DNA of 64,000 nt from Nakamurella flava (GCF_005298075.1 NZ_SZZH01000001.1:2294001-2358000), one strand, 5' to 3'. Positions 37,544 to 46,294 are shown, counted from the stretch's first letter. Numbers and translations: made by a program. Notes: a model not told the origin generated them from the sequence alone.

Positions 37544-37647
37544 CCGAACTCACCTTGTCTCTAGCTTGTTGCTCGATGCTGACGTCGGACCCTGTGGCGG
37601 GCCGGACGTCGCCTCTCGCGCGGACTGCCCGGATGTGCAGGCGCGAG

Positions 37648-37684
37648 GTCCGGTGGTGGCGGGCCGACGGCCCACCACCCGGAC
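37648..37684. promoter_or_regulatory. Strong stem-loop upstream of the cold-shock gene
   Basis: GTCCGGTGGTGG pairs with CCACCACCCGGAC (one bulged base), and inside it GGCC pairs with GGCC around GAC. It could form in a long leader of the cold-shock mRNA, as known for csp genes, or act as a promoter-region dyad for the gene at 37800. Confidence 0.45.
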
Positions 37685-37787
37685 GAACCAGGGTACTGCG
37701 CCGCCTGACCCGGACCTCGCCCGCGGCCGGCCGCCCGGGGGGCATACCGATAGCCCGAGGTCGGCCGGTCCGGTGTCGGGCGGCGCC

Positions 37788-37799
37788 TATGGTGGACAG
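37788..37799 (+). promoter_or_regulatory. Leaderless -10 element of the gene at 37800
   Basis: TATGGT (37788-37793) lies six bases before GTG 37800. Confidence 0.45.
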
Positions 37800-38111
37800 G
37801 TGCCCGACGCAGCTTCCGAACGCTCAGCCGAGCAGACCACCGACCGCGTCGCCGTGCCCGCGGCCGGCCCCCAGCGGGTTCCGGTCGCTCGGCGCGCCGC
37901 GCCCACGCCGCTCATCCGCATCGGGCTGGTGCTCTTCCTGATCGGCCTGCTCGCCGTCGCGGTGATCATGGTGCTGTTCTTCTCCGGCGTGCGGGACCTG
38001 CCGTTGTGGGCCAACCTCATCGCCGGTCTCGCCCCGGTCGGTTTCGGGGTCGTGCTGGTCGGCATCTTCCGGGACGCCCGCCGCTCGTCGCGGTCCCGTC
38101 CGGCCCTCTGA
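37800..38111 (+). CDS. Small two-helix membrane protein
   Basis: 103 residues. A disordered arm of about 38 residues precedes two helices (IGLVLFLIGLLAVAVIMVLFFSG and LPLWANLIAGLAPVGFGVVLVGIF), then a basic tail. No family recognised. The GTG start is supported by a -10 box six bases away. It converges with the MOSC gene. Confidence 0.72.
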   Translation: MPDAASERSAEQTTDRVAVPAAGPQRVPVARRAAPTPLIRIGLVLFLIGLLAVAVIMVLFFSGVRDLPLWANLIAGLAPVGFGVVLVGIFRDARRSSRSRPAL

Positions 38112-38127
38112 CGGGACCGGCCGGCGG

Positions 38128-38790
38128 TCAGCCCGCCTTGGCCAGTACGCCGCGGAGCTCCTCGGACAGGTGCGGTTCGGCTGTGGCCAGGTGCGGGATC
38201 AGCTCCCGTTCGGTCGTCATCGCCCGGAACGCCATCGCCACGGTCACGTCGTGGTCGGGTCGGTGCACGACCGTGATGGCGTCCCCGGCCCGGACCTGAC
38301 CGGCGGCGGCCACCCGCAGGTACGCGCCCGGCCGGCCGGCCGCGGTGTACGTCTTGACCCAGCCGCGGACGCCCAGCCACACCTGGAACGTCCGGCAGGG
38401 GATGCGGGGGCCGGTGACGACCAGTTCGGCGCCGTCGCCGACCCGCCACCACTCGCCGAGCAACGCCTCGTTGACGTCGATGCCGGCGGTGGTCAGGTTC
38501 TCGCCGAACATGCCGGGGGTCAGCTCCCGGTCCAGATGCCGGGACCAGTGGTCGAGGTCCTCCTGGCCGACGGCGTAGACGGCCTGCTCGTCACCACCGT
38601 GGTGCCGGCTGTCGCCGATGAAGTCGCCGACCAATCCGCTGCCCAGCCCACCGCGCCGCGGTCCCGGCGGCCGGATGCCCACCGCGCCGACCTGCGGTTC
38701 CTTACCGATGCCGCTGGTGTCCGGGTAGTTGCGTCCGACGTCGAGGGGGCGGGAGCGCCCGATGTTCACCGACACGATGCTGGCCGTCAC
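38128..38790 (-). CDS. MOSC domain protein (YiiM-like)
   Basis: 220 residues. The MOSC beta-barrel, found in Mo-cofactor sulfurases and in YiiM/mARC-type proteins, covers most of the chain: SGLVGDFIGDSRHHGGDEQAVYAVG, FGENLTTAG and GPRIPCRTFQ with the invariant Cys that binds sulfur or molybdenum. It may be a Mo-cofactor-dependent reductase or a sulfur carrier, which fits the molybdopterin genes 7-16 kb away. GTG 38790 is supported by TATTCT seven bases ahead. Confidence 0.9.
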   Translation of the reverse strand: MTASIVSVNIGRSRPLDVGRNYPDTSGIGKEPQVGAVGIRPPGPRRGGLGSGLVGDFIGDSRHHGGDEQAVYAVGQEDLDHWSRHLDRELTPGMFGENLTTAGIDVNEALLGEWWRVGDGAELVVTGPRIPCRTFQVWLGVRGWVKTYTAAGRPGAYLRVAAAGQVRAGDAITVVHRPDHDVTVAMAFRAMTTERELIPHLATAEPHLSEELRGVLAKAG

Positions 38791-38803
38791 GCGGGCCAGA
38801 ATA
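38791..38803 (-). promoter_or_regulatory. Leaderless -10 element of the MOSC gene
   Basis: Reading the minus strand, TATTCT (38798-38803) is followed by seven bases and the GTG start. Confidence 0.5.
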
Positions 38804-38840
38804 CTGAGCGCACCGGCCCGGTCCGCGGGCGTCCCGCCGA

Positions 38841-39692
38841 TCATCCGGCCGGGGCCAGCCGCCAGGACTGCGTGTCGCATCGACCGTCGTCCCGATTCCC
38901 GGTGGCGAGCACGGTGCCGTCCCGGCACAGCCCGAGCGTGTGGGCCGACCCGGCCGCCACCGCCACAACGTCCCGCCAGGACGCGACATCGCACTGGCCG
39001 TCCGCGTCGTCCCCGGTGGCCAGCACCCGCCCGGCCGCCGTCACCGCCACCGTGTGGCCACTGCCGGCGGAGACGCCGACCACGTCCCGCCACCGGTCGA
39101 TCTCGTCAGCCCCCTGGATTCGGGCGCCGGCGACGAGGACCCGTCCGTCACCGGTCAGGCCGACGGTGTGCAGGTAGCCGGCGGCGACCGCACGCACGTC
39201 GCGCCACCCACCGACCGCGCACTGGCCCCACCGGTCGTTCCCGACGGCGACGACGCGGCCGTCCGCCTGCAGCCCGACGGTGTGCCAGTCGCCCGCGGTC
39301 ACGGCGACCAGCCCGGTCCAGTGGGACACGTCCGCGGCGCCCTCGGCCCGCCGGCCGGCGGCCCGGGCGCGGCCATCGGCCAGGACGGCGACGGTGCGCC
39401 GCCAGCCGGCGGCGACGGCGACCACGTCCGTCCAGTCCCCCACGTCGCATTGCCCGTCGTCGTTCCACCCGGTGGCCAGCAGCCGGCCGTCCGCGCGGAG
39501 CGCTACGGTGTGGGAGCGCCCGGTGTTGCGGGCGGTGTGGACGTTGCCGGCCGCCACGGCGACGACGTCGGCCCAGTCGGCGACCCGGCACTCCTGCGCC
39601 CCGGGGCGTCCGGTCGCGACCACCCGACCGTCGGCCAGCAGGCCCACCGAATGACGGCGCCCGGCGGCGATGCGGGGCAGGAACTCCTTCAC
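38841..39692 (-). CDS. RCC1-repeat beta-propeller protein
   Basis: 283 residues built of about six repeats of ~40 residues with the pattern DVVAVAAGxxHTVxLxADGRVxATGxxxxGQCDVxxW, for example HTVGLQADGRVVAVGNDRWG and HTVAVTAAGRVLATGDDADG. RCC1 repeats form a seven-bladed propeller used for protein binding; the bacterial relatives have no known role. No signal peptide, so cytosolic. It lies 19 bases downstream of a HAD phosphatase gene on the same strand. The start (GTG 39692) has no clear ribosome site. Confidence 0.88.
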   Translation of the reverse strand: MKEFLPRIAAGRRHSVGLLADGRVVATGRPGAQECRVADWADVVAVAAGNVHTARNTGRSHTVALRADGRLLATGWNDDGQCDVGDWTDVVAVAAGWRRTVAVLADGRARAAGRRAEGAADVSHWTGLVAVTAGDWHTVGLQADGRVVAVGNDRWGQCAVGGWRDVRAVAAGYLHTVGLTGDGRVLVAGARIQGADEIDRWRDVVGVSAGSGHTVAVTAAGRVLATGDDADGQCDVASWRDVVAVAAGSAHTLGLCRDGTVLATGNRDDGRCDTQSWRLAPAG

Positions 39693-39711
39693 TGGACGAT
39701 GATGCGCGAGG

Positions 39712-40332
39712 TCAGTGCACGGTGGCGTACAGATACGTCTGCAGCCACGCCGGGAAGCCGGTCAGATCCGGCAGGACGACGTCCGCGCCGGCGGCGGACA
39801 GGTCCTCGGCGCTGATCGGTCCAGTGGCCACGCCGACCGACAGCGCGTCCGCGGCCCGGGCGGCGGCGACGTCACCGAGGTGGTCGCCGACGTAGATCTC
39901 GGCCCCGTGATCACGCAGGGCACCGGCCTTCGCCGTGCTCCACAGATCCCCGACGACGGCGTCGACCCGCAGACCGAGATGGTCCAGGTGCGCGACCGCG
40001 TTGGGGGCGAACTTCGCCGTGACGACCACCACCCGGCCACCACTGTCCGTGACCGCTTCCAAGGCCTCCCGGGCACCGGGCAGGGCCACCGTCCGGGGGA
40101 TGGTGAACTGCGGCGTCAACTCACGGTAGCGGGCCACCAGACGGGCGATGGTGGCGTCGTCCAGGCCGTAGCGAGCGAACTCCGTCTGCAGCGGCGGGCC
40201 CAGGCGAGTGGCGAAAGCCCGGCCGTCCAGCGGGATCCCCGTCTCGCGGGCCAGGACGTCGAAGATCTCGATCATGCCCGCGCGGGGGTCGATCAAGGTC
40301 ATGTCGAGGTCGAAGCCGACGGTGAAGAGCAC
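39712..40332 (-). CDS. HAD-superfamily phosphatase (phosphoglycolate-phosphatase-like)
   Basis: 206 residues. HAD motif I FDLDMTLIDPR with the nucleophile Asp, helical cap, motif II VVVVTAKF, motif III Lys in STAKAGALRDHG and motif IV IYVGDHLGDVAAARAAD. It hydrolyses a small phosphate ester; the substrate is unknown. The GTG at 40332 is preferred over the ATG at 40359 because TACCCT lies six bases before it (leaderless pattern). Likely operon with the RCC1-repeat gene. Confidence 0.9.
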   Translation of the reverse strand: MLFTVGFDLDMTLIDPRAGMIEIFDVLARETGIPLDGRAFATRLGPPLQTEFARYGLDDATIARLVARYRELTPQFTIPRTVALPGAREALEAVTDSGGRVVVVTAKFAPNAVAHLDHLGLRVDAVVGDLWSTAKAGALRDHGAEIYVGDHLGDVAAARAADALSVGVATGPISAEDLSAAGADVVLPDLTGFPAWLQTYLYATVH

Positions 40333-40344
40333 TCGGAGAGGGTA
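40333..40344 (-). promoter_or_regulatory. Leaderless -10 element of the HAD gene
   Basis: On the minus strand TACCCT (40339-40344) precedes the GTG start by six bases; it decides the start choice. Confidence 0.5.
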
Positions 40345-40483
40345 AAGCCGGCTCGTCATCCGAACGGTGTCCGTGGCGGCTCCGAGGCCCGACGGTGACA
40401 CACCTGTTACTCGCCGTGCGCCGACTGATGCCCGATGGGCGGAACGTCCCGAACAGTGGACGAGGTCGGCCCGCCGCGATTCC

Positions 40484-40495
40484 TACGATGGCCGG
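40484..40495 (+). promoter_or_regulatory. Leaderless -10 element of the VanZ gene
   Basis: TACGAT (40484-40489) lies six bases before GTG 40496, and no ribosome site is seen. Confidence 0.5.
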
Positions 40496-41074
40496 GTGGC
40501 GTCGCAACCGGTCCCTGGTGCATCCGCGGCCGGTCGACCCTCGACCGCCGCGACAGAGCGGACCCTCCGGCGGATCTCCGTCGGGGTGCTGCTGGCGTTC
40601 CTGGTGATCGTCGCCCTCATCACGTTGACCCCGGGGCCTCCCGATCCGGACGGCCAACGCGAGCTCGTCCGCTGGCTCGCGCAGGCGCACCGTGGCGGCC
40701 TGCCGCTGTGGATCTCCTACGACCTCATCGAGTTCAGCGCGAACATCGTGATGTTCCTGCCGCTCGGTCTGTTCGGCGCGCTCGCTCTGCCGTCCGGACG
40801 GCGGTGGCTGGCGATGCCCATCGGAATGCTGCTGTCCGTGGGGATCGAGTCGGCGCAGGCCGCGGGCCTGCCGGGACGCTTCGCCTCGGTCTCGGACGTG
40901 ATCGCCAACTCCTCGGGCGCGATCGTCGGTTACCTGCTGGCGTGCCTCGTGCTGTGGTTGCTCCGCCGGCCCCGGCGGCGGACACCCGCAACGGCCCCGT
41001 TCGCACCGGGCCGGCCGCCCGACCCGGTCGACGACAGCAGGCGGACCGGGCCGGGAACCGTGGACCAGGACTGA
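40496..41074 (+). CDS. VanZ-family membrane protein
   Basis: 192 residues. About four membrane helices with the VanZ signature: ANIVMFLPLGLFGALALPSG and GMLLSVGIESAQAAGLPGRFASVSDVIANSSGA. VanZ proteins are linked to low-level teicoplanin resistance in enterococci, but most bacterial homologues have no proven role. Polar tails at both ends. Ends four bases from the convergent HAD-IIA gene. Confidence 0.9.
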   Translation: MASQPVPGASAAGRPSTAATERTLRRISVGVLLAFLVIVALITLTPGPPDPDGQRELVRWLAQAHRGGLPLWISYDLIEFSANIVMFLPLGLFGALALPSGRRWLAMPIGMLLSVGIESAQAAGLPGRFASVSDVIANSSGAIVGYLLACLVLWLLRRPRRRTPATAPFAPGRPPDPVDDSRRTGPGTVDQD

Positions 41075-41078
41075 CGGG

Positions 41079-41954
41079 TCAGTCGGCGGCGATGGGCTCG
41101 AAGGTGCCGGTGCCCTCGGCGGTGGCGGGCCCGGTACCGAACGGGTCCTCGGTGTGGCCGACCAGGTCGGCGATGGAGTTGATGATGCGGTTCGGCCGGA
41201 ACGGGTAGGCCTCGACCGTCGCGGGGTTCGAGATCCCCGACATCACCAGGATGGTCGACAGCCCGGACTCCAGACCGGCGATGACATCGGTGTCCATACG
41301 GTCACCGATCATCACCGTCGAGCTCGAGTGCGCGCCGATGTTGCGCAGGGCCCGGCGCATCATCAACGGGTTGGGCTTGCCGACGAAGTACGGCTTGCGG
41401 CCGGTCGCCTTCTCGATGAGCGCGGCCACCGCGCCGGCCGCGGGCAGGATCCCGGCCCGGCTCGGACCCGTCGGGTCCGGGTTGGTGACGACGAACCGGG
41501 CGCCGCGCTCGACGAGGCGGATGGCCGTGGTCATCGCCTCGAAGGAGTACGTCCGGGTCTCCCCCAGCACCACGTAATCGGGATCGCGGTCGGTGAGGAT
41601 GTAGCCGGCCTCGTGCAGCGCGGTGGTCAGCCCGACGTCGCCGATGACGTAGGCACTGCCGTTGGGCCGTTGGCTGTCGAGGAACTGGGCCGTGGCCATC
41701 GCCGAGGTGAAGATCCGTTCCTCGGGGATGTCCAGGCCGGTGGCCAGCAGCCGGGCGCGGAGGTCACGCCGGGTGAAGATCGGGTTGTTCGTCAGGACGG
41801 TGTAGTTGGTGCCGCGTTCGGTGAGCTCGGCGATGAACTCGTCGGCCCCGGGGATCATGTGTTCCTCGTGGACCAGCACGCCGTCCATGTCACACAGGTA
41901 CGACCAGGGACGGGTCGGAGTCGGCGGGGTGGCAGGGGGGACGGAAATGTTCAC
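41079..41954 (-). CDS. HAD-IIA (NagD-like) phosphatase
   Basis: 291 residues. Motif I CDMDGVLVHE, motif II TNNPIFTRRDLRARL, the type IIA cap, KPNPLMMRRAL and motif IV GDRMDTDVIAGLESGLSTILVMSG. This matches NagD/UmpH and related sugar- or nucleotide-phosphate phosphatases. GTG 41954 has GGGCGG upstream. It diverges from an LLM oxidoreductase gene. Confidence 0.92.
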   Translation of the reverse strand: MNISVPPATPPTPTRPWSYLCDMDGVLVHEEHMIPGADEFIAELTERGTNYTVLTNNPIFTRRDLRARLLATGLDIPEERIFTSAMATAQFLDSQRPNGSAYVIGDVGLTTALHEAGYILTDRDPDYVVLGETRTYSFEAMTTAIRLVERGARFVVTNPDPTGPSRAGILPAAGAVAALIEKATGRKPYFVGKPNPLMMRRALRNIGAHSSSTVMIGDRMDTDVIAGLESGLSTILVMSGISNPATVEAYPFRPNRIINSIADLVGHTEDPFGTGPATAEGTGTFEPIAAD

Positions 41955-42119
41955 CCGCCCATGATTGCCGCTCGGCGTCCCGTGCGCTCGAAGGGGCCCG
42001 GTTGTTCACCGGGACGCCATCGCGGGCGGTCCGGCGGAGGTCGGGCGGTGACCCGGCCGTCGGCTGGGCACACTCGTCGGTGGACCGATCCCGCGGTCCC
42101 GGCGAAGGAGGAACCAGAC

Positions 42120-43106
42120 GTGGAGTTCGGACTCTTCATCCCCCAGGGCTGGCGCATGGACCTGACGGACATCGCCCCGGCCGAGCAGTGGGCCACGATG
42201 TCGCGACTGGCCCAGCGGGCCGATGCCGGTCCGTGGGCGTCGATCTGGGTGTACGACCACTTCCACACCGTGCCGGCCCCGTCCGACGAGGCCACGCACG
42301 AGGCGTGGACGCTGATGGCCGCCTTCGCGGCCAGCACGTCCCGGGTGCGGCTCGGCCAGATGTGCACCTGCATGGCCTACCGGAACCCCGCGTACCTGGC
42401 CAAGGTCGCGGCGACGGTCGACATCGTCTCCGGCGGGCGGACCGAGATGGGCATCGGCGCCGGCTGGTACGAGCACGAATGGCGCGCCTACGGCTACGGC
42501 TTCCCGCCCGCCCGGGAGCGGTTGCGGGCCCTGGACGAGGGTGTGCAGATCATGCGGCAGGCCTGGTCGACCGGGACGGCCACGCTGGACGGGAAGATCT
42601 ACCAGGTCGACGGGGCGATCGTCCGGCCGCGGCCGCTGCAGGAAGGCGGCATCCCGCTGTGGATCGCCGGCGGCGGCGAGAAGGTCACGCTGAAGATCGC
42701 GGCGAAGTACGCGCAGTACACGAACTTCGACGGCACCCAGGAGGGCTTCGCGGCCAAGTCGGCGATCCTGGCCGACCACTGCCGCGAGGTGGGCACCGAT
42801 TTCGGGGCGATCACCCGCTCGGCCAACTACAACATCGCGATCGGCGAGACCGAGAAGGACGTCGCGGATCGCCTGGCCTGGTTCAACGACAAGATCACCC
42901 GGCTCTGCGGACCCGAGCGGGCCGCCCGCGAGATGGCCGCCTTCGAGAACCTGCCCGGCGTCGGGACCCCCGAGCAGATCGTCGAGAAGCTGCGCGCCCT
43001 CGGCGCGCAGGGGATGACGTACGCGATCACCTACTTCCCGGAGCTGGCCTACGACACGTCCGGGCTGGAGCTGTTCGAGCGGGAGGTCGTCCCGGCGCTC
43101 GCCTGA
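42120..43106 (+). CDS. LLM-class F420-dependent oxidoreductase
   Basis: 328 residues, luciferase-like TIM barrel: MEFGLFIPQGWRMDL-type start, SIWVYDHFHTVP, RLGQMCTCMAYRNPAYLAKVAATVDIVSGGR, MGIGAGWYEHEWRAYGY, IPLWIAGGGEKVTLKIAAKYA. Actinobacterial members of this branch usually use coenzyme F420; the substrate is unknown. GTG 42120 has the very strong site AAGGAGGAA. It stands alone, divergent from the HAD-IIA gene. Confidence 0.92.
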   Translation: MEFGLFIPQGWRMDLTDIAPAEQWATMSRLAQRADAGPWASIWVYDHFHTVPAPSDEATHEAWTLMAAFAASTSRVRLGQMCTCMAYRNPAYLAKVAATVDIVSGGRTEMGIGAGWYEHEWRAYGYGFPPARERLRALDEGVQIMRQAWSTGTATLDGKIYQVDGAIVRPRPLQEGGIPLWIAGGGEKVTLKIAAKYAQYTNFDGTQEGFAAKSAILADHCREVGTDFGAITRSANYNIAIGETEKDVADRLAWFNDKITRLCGPERAAREMAAFENLPGVGTPEQIVEKLRALGAQGMTYAITYFPELAYDTSGLELFEREVVPALA

Positions 43107-43155
43107 GGACGGCCGGGTGATCGTGGGGCCATTGCCGAGTCGGTCGGCGTGATAG

Positions 43156-43167
43156 GGCCGATCGGCC
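43156..43167. terminator. Possible terminator palindrome after the LLM gene
   Basis: GGCCGATCGGCC is a perfect 12-base palindrome, flanked at distance by GATCGTGG (43119-43126) and CCACGATC (43191-43198), which could extend the structure. Its role is uncertain. Confidence 0.3.
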
Positions 43168-43283
43168 TTGTCGAGGCGGCCGGACGGGGGCCACGATCGG
43201 TGATGAACCCGCGCCCGCACACCGATGTCCGGCCGGCCCCGGCCACGATGAGTGGACCACCGTCTCATTCCGGGAGGAACAGC

Positions 43284-43805
43284 ATGTCCGAGCTCATCGT
43301 CATCGGTTACGACGACAAGGAGAAGGCCACCGCCGCCTACAACGAGGTCCTGGCTCTGCAGAACGACTTCGTCGTGGAACTGCGTGGCCTGGCCATCGTC
43401 GACGTGGACGCCGAAGGCAAGAGCCACGTCGAGACCCCCCAGAAGATCGTCGGCGCCAGCGCCGCCTCGGGGGCCCTGTGGGGCATGCTGCTCGGCCTGC
43501 TCTTCCTGGTCCCGTTTTTCGGCGCGGCGATCGGCGGCCTGATGGGCGGGCTGTTCGGCAAGCTCGGCAAGTCGGGTATCGACGACGCCTTCCGCGGCCA
43601 GGTGCAGTCGATGCTCAAGCCGGGTAACGCCGCCGTCGTGGTGATGGCCGCCAAGATCACCGAGGACAAGTTCGCCGACCGGATGGGCCCCTACGGCGGC
43701 ACCGTCCTGAAGACGTCGCTGTCCGACGAGGACGAGAAGGAACTGGCTCACGAGCTGTCGGGCGCCAACGCCGCGACCCCGCCGGCGGCCGGCGCCTCCG
43801 CCTGA
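43284..43805 (+). CDS. DUF1269 family membrane-associated protein
   Basis: 173 residues. N-terminal ELIVIGYDDKEKATAAYNEVLAL, then a Gly-rich double hydrophobic segment (GALWGMLLGLLFLVPFFGAAIGGLMGGLFGKLGKSGIDD), then VQSMLKPGNAAVVVMA and TVLKTSLSDEDEKEL, the DUF1269 pattern. Function unknown, often stress-linked. GGGAGGAA precedes ATG 43284. Monocistronic, closed by a strong terminator. Confidence 0.9.
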   Translation: MSELIVIGYDDKEKATAAYNEVLALQNDFVVELRGLAIVDVDAEGKSHVETPQKIVGASAASGALWGMLLGLLFLVPFFGAAIGGLMGGLFGKLGKSGIDDAFRGQVQSMLKPGNAAVVVMAAKITEDKFADRMGPYGGTVLKTSLSDEDEKELAHELSGANAATPPAAGASA

Positions 43806-43814
43806 GCGTCGTCC

Positions 43815-43859
43815 CGCACGAGGGCCCGGCCGACCATCCGTCGGCCGGGCCCTCGTGCG
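43815..43859. terminator. Strong 20-bp terminator hairpin
   Basis: The arm CGCACGAGGGCCCGGCCGAC (43815-43834) is exactly complementary to 43840-43859 across a CATCC loop. It serves the DUF1269 gene and probably the convergent xdhC gene. Confidence 0.9.
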
Positions 43860-43894
43860 TCTCGGCCTCTCCCGCCGGTCCGCCCCGCCGCTGG

Positions 43895-45037
43895 TCAGCC
43901 CACCGGATGCTCCGGGCGGTGGATGTCGCCGGCGGTGGTGACCAGGGGGTGCCCACCGCCACCCCATCGACGGGCCACGATCTCGGCGGCGATCGACACG
44001 GCCGTCTCCTCCGGGGTGCGCGCCCCCAGGTCGAGCCCGATCGGCGAGGCCAGCCGGGCCACTTCGGTGTCGGTCAGGCCGGCCGCGCGGAGCTGCTCGG
44101 CGCGTTCCTGCGCGGTGCGCCGGGAACCCATCGCCCCGACGTACGCCACGTCCAGCCGTAGCGCGTCGACGAGCACGGGAACGTCGAACTTGGGGTCGTG
44201 GGTCAGCACGCAGATCACCGTTCGCGGGTCGATCGCACCGGCCTCGACCTGCTGCCGCAGGTACCGGTGCGGCCAGTCGGTGACCACCTCGTGCGCGTCC
44301 GGGAACCGGGCGGCGGTGCTGAACACGGGCCGGGCGTCGCAGACGGTCACCCGGTAGCCGAGGAAAACCCCGAGCCGGGCGACGGCGGCGGCGAAGTCGA
44401 TGGCCCCGAAGACCAGCATGCGTGGCGGCGGCGCGTAGCTGTGGACGAACACCGACAGGCCCTCGCCGCGGCGCTGGCCGTCGGGACCGTAGGTCAGCAG
44501 ACCGGTCCGGCCGCCGGCGAGCATGCCGCGGGCATCGTCCCGGACGGCGTCGTCGATCCGGTCGCTGCCCAGACCGCCGATCGCACCACCGGCGGGGTCG
44601 GGCTCGGGTCCCACCAGCAGGTGCCGGCCCACCTGGTCGGGCCGCCCGGCGACGACGGTGGCCAGCGCGACGGGACGCTCGGCCCGCACCGCATCGATCA
44701 GCGCGCCCAGTTCGGGGAAGGTGGCCCGGGAGACCGGCTCGACGAAGACGTCGAGGATGCCGCCGCAGGTCAGCCCGACCGAGAACGCGTCGTCGTCGCT
44801 CACGCCGTAGCGCTGCAGGGTGGGCGCCGCCCCGTCCCGGACGGTGGTGGCGAGCTCGTACACCGCCCCCTCGACGCAGCCGCCGGACACCGAACCGACG
44901 GCCTCGCCACCCGGACCGACCAGCATGGCCGCGCCCGGCGGCTGGGGGGCCGACCGGAACGTCCGCACCACGGTGGCCATGGCGACCGTGCGTTCGGCCG
45001 CCCACCACTCGTGCACCGCGGTCACCGTCTCCCGCAT
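43895..45037 (-). CDS. XdhC/CoxI-family molybdenum enzyme maturation protein
   Basis: 380 residues. N-terminal XdhC-CoxI domain (SGGCVEGAVYELATTV, LTCGGILDVFVEPV) and C-terminal Rossmann domain (RMLVFGAIDFAAAVARLGVFLGYRVTVCDAR, YVGAMGSRRTAQER). XdhC binds the Mo cofactor and helps insert its sulfurated form into xanthine dehydrogenase or CO dehydrogenase-type enzymes. The usual GxG in the Rossmann segment reads FGAIDFA. GAGGAGGAGG lies 5-6 bases before ATG 45037, preferred to GTG 45043. No molybdoenzyme gene is in the window. Divergent from moaA. Confidence 0.92.
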   Translation of the reverse strand: MRETVTAVHEWWAAERTVAMATVVRTFRSAPQPPGAAMLVGPGGEAVGSVSGGCVEGAVYELATTVRDGAAPTLQRYGVSDDDAFSVGLTCGGILDVFVEPVSRATFPELGALIDAVRAERPVALATVVAGRPDQVGRHLLVGPEPDPAGGAIGGLGSDRIDDAVRDDARGMLAGGRTGLLTYGPDGQRRGEGLSVFVHSYAPPPRMLVFGAIDFAAAVARLGVFLGYRVTVCDARPVFSTAARFPDAHEVVTDWPHRYLRQQVEAGAIDPRTVICVLTHDPKFDVPVLVDALRLDVAYVGAMGSRRTAQERAEQLRAAGLTDTEVARLASPIGLDLGARTPEETAVSIAAEIVARRWGGGGHPLVTTAGDIHRPEHPVG

Positions 45038-45207
45038 CCGCACCTCCTCCTCACCCGGCCGCCTCCGCCGTCGTCAGGCTAGGCCGGGCCCGGGCGCTGG
45101 CGCTGGGGGCGGCTGCTTGTGCCGTTGTCCGCGCCGTCACTTCCGGCGAGCACAACCGCTCCACCCATCGGAACCTCCATCCGTTCCGGGGCCCGGCATC
45201 GGACCGT

Positions 45208-45219
45208 TAACCTGGGTCG
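45208..45219 (+). promoter_or_regulatory. Leaderless -10 element of moaA
   Basis: TAACCT (45208-45213) lies six bases before the moaA ATG and no ribosome site is present. Confidence 0.55.
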
Positions 45220-46290
45220 ATGACCGGTATCGGACTGGGGATTCCCGTCGCCCGCCGTGGCGGCGCGGTGACCGCGCTCCCGGACGAGCGCGGCGACACC
45301 CCGTTCCTCGTGGACCGGTACGGACGACGGGCCCGCGATCTGCGGGTCTCGCTCACCGACAAGTGCAACCTGCGGTGCACGTACTGCATGCCGGCCGAGG
45401 GCCTGGACTGGCTGCCGGGCAGCGAGCTGCTCACCGACGACGAACTGGTGCGGCTGATCGGGGTGGCGGTCTGCGACCTCGGCATCGAGGAGATCCGTTT
45501 CACCGGCGGCGAGCCGCTGCTGCGCCGGGGTCTGGAGGCCCTGATCGCGCGGGTGGCCGAGCTGGAGCCCCGGCCGGAGATGTCGCTGACGACGAACGGC
45601 ATCGGCCTGCACCGCCGCGCCGAGGCCCTCGCCGCGGCCGGTCTCGACCGGGTCAACGTCTCGCTGGACACGCTCGACCGGGAGACCTTCCGGACGCTGA
45701 CGCGCCGGGATCGGCTGGCCGACGTCCTGGCCGGACTGCGCGGCGCGGCGGCGGCCGGTCTGCAGCCGGTCAAGATCAACGCGGTGCTGATGCGCGGCGT
45801 CAACGATCACGAGGCCGTCGACCTGCTGCGGTTCAGTCTCGACCACGGCTACGCCCTGCGCTTCATCGAACAGATGCCGCTCGACGCCGGTCACACCTGG
45901 TCCCGGCAGCGCATGGTGACCGCCGACGAGATCTTCGACCAGCTCAGCCAGCACTTCGCGCTCACCCCACACCCGGGTCAACGGGCCGGCGCCCCCGCCG
46001 AGCTGTTCGAGGTCGACGGCGGGCCGGCCACCGTCGGCATCATCGCCTCGGTCACCCGGCCCTTCTGCGGGGACTGCGACCGCACCCGCCTGACCGCCGA
46101 CGGACAGATCCGCAACTGCCTGTTCTCCGGGACTGAGAGCGACCTGCGGGGTCGTATGCGGGCCGGTGCGGACGACGACGAGCTGGCCCGGATCTGGCGG
46201 GGAGCGACCTGGGCCAAGCGCCCGGGACACGACATCGACGACCCGGGGTTCCTGCAACCGGTCCGGCCGATGAGCGCGATCGGGGGCTGA
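45220..46290 (+). CDS. moaA: GTP 3',8-cyclase
   Basis: 356 residues. Radical-SAM enzyme that, with MoaC, turns GTP into cyclic pyranopterin monophosphate, the first step of molybdopterin synthesis. The N-terminal [4Fe-4S] cluster uses Cys49, Cys53 and Cys56 (CNLRCTYC). FTGGEPLLR binds SAM. The second cluster uses the Cys set in FCGDCDRTRLTADGQIRNC. The required C-terminal Gly-Gly is present (SAIGG). moaD follows after four bases. A leaderless -10 box precedes the ATG. Confidence 0.96.
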   Translation: MTGIGLGIPVARRGGAVTALPDERGDTPFLVDRYGRRARDLRVSLTDKCNLRCTYCMPAEGLDWLPGSELLTDDELVRLIGVAVCDLGIEEIRFTGGEPLLRRGLEALIARVAELEPRPEMSLTTNGIGLHRRAEALAAAGLDRVNVSLDTLDRETFRTLTRRDRLADVLAGLRGAAAAGLQPVKINAVLMRGVNDHEAVDLLRFSLDHGYALRFIEQMPLDAGHTWSRQRMVTADEIFDQLSQHFALTPHPGQRAGAPAELFEVDGGPATVGIIASVTRPFCGDCDRTRLTADGQIRNCLFSGTESDLRGRMRAGADDDELARIWRGATWAKRPGHDIDDPGFLQPVRPMSAIGG

Positions 46291-46294
46291 CACC

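Noticed and set aside
42006-45008. Open frame of 1000 codons on the minus strand
   Set aside because: Mostly antisense to the LLM oxidoreductase and DUF1269 genes, and out of frame with XdhC over its remainder. Composition is Arg/Gly/His-rich and no domain is visible; a high-GC shadow frame.
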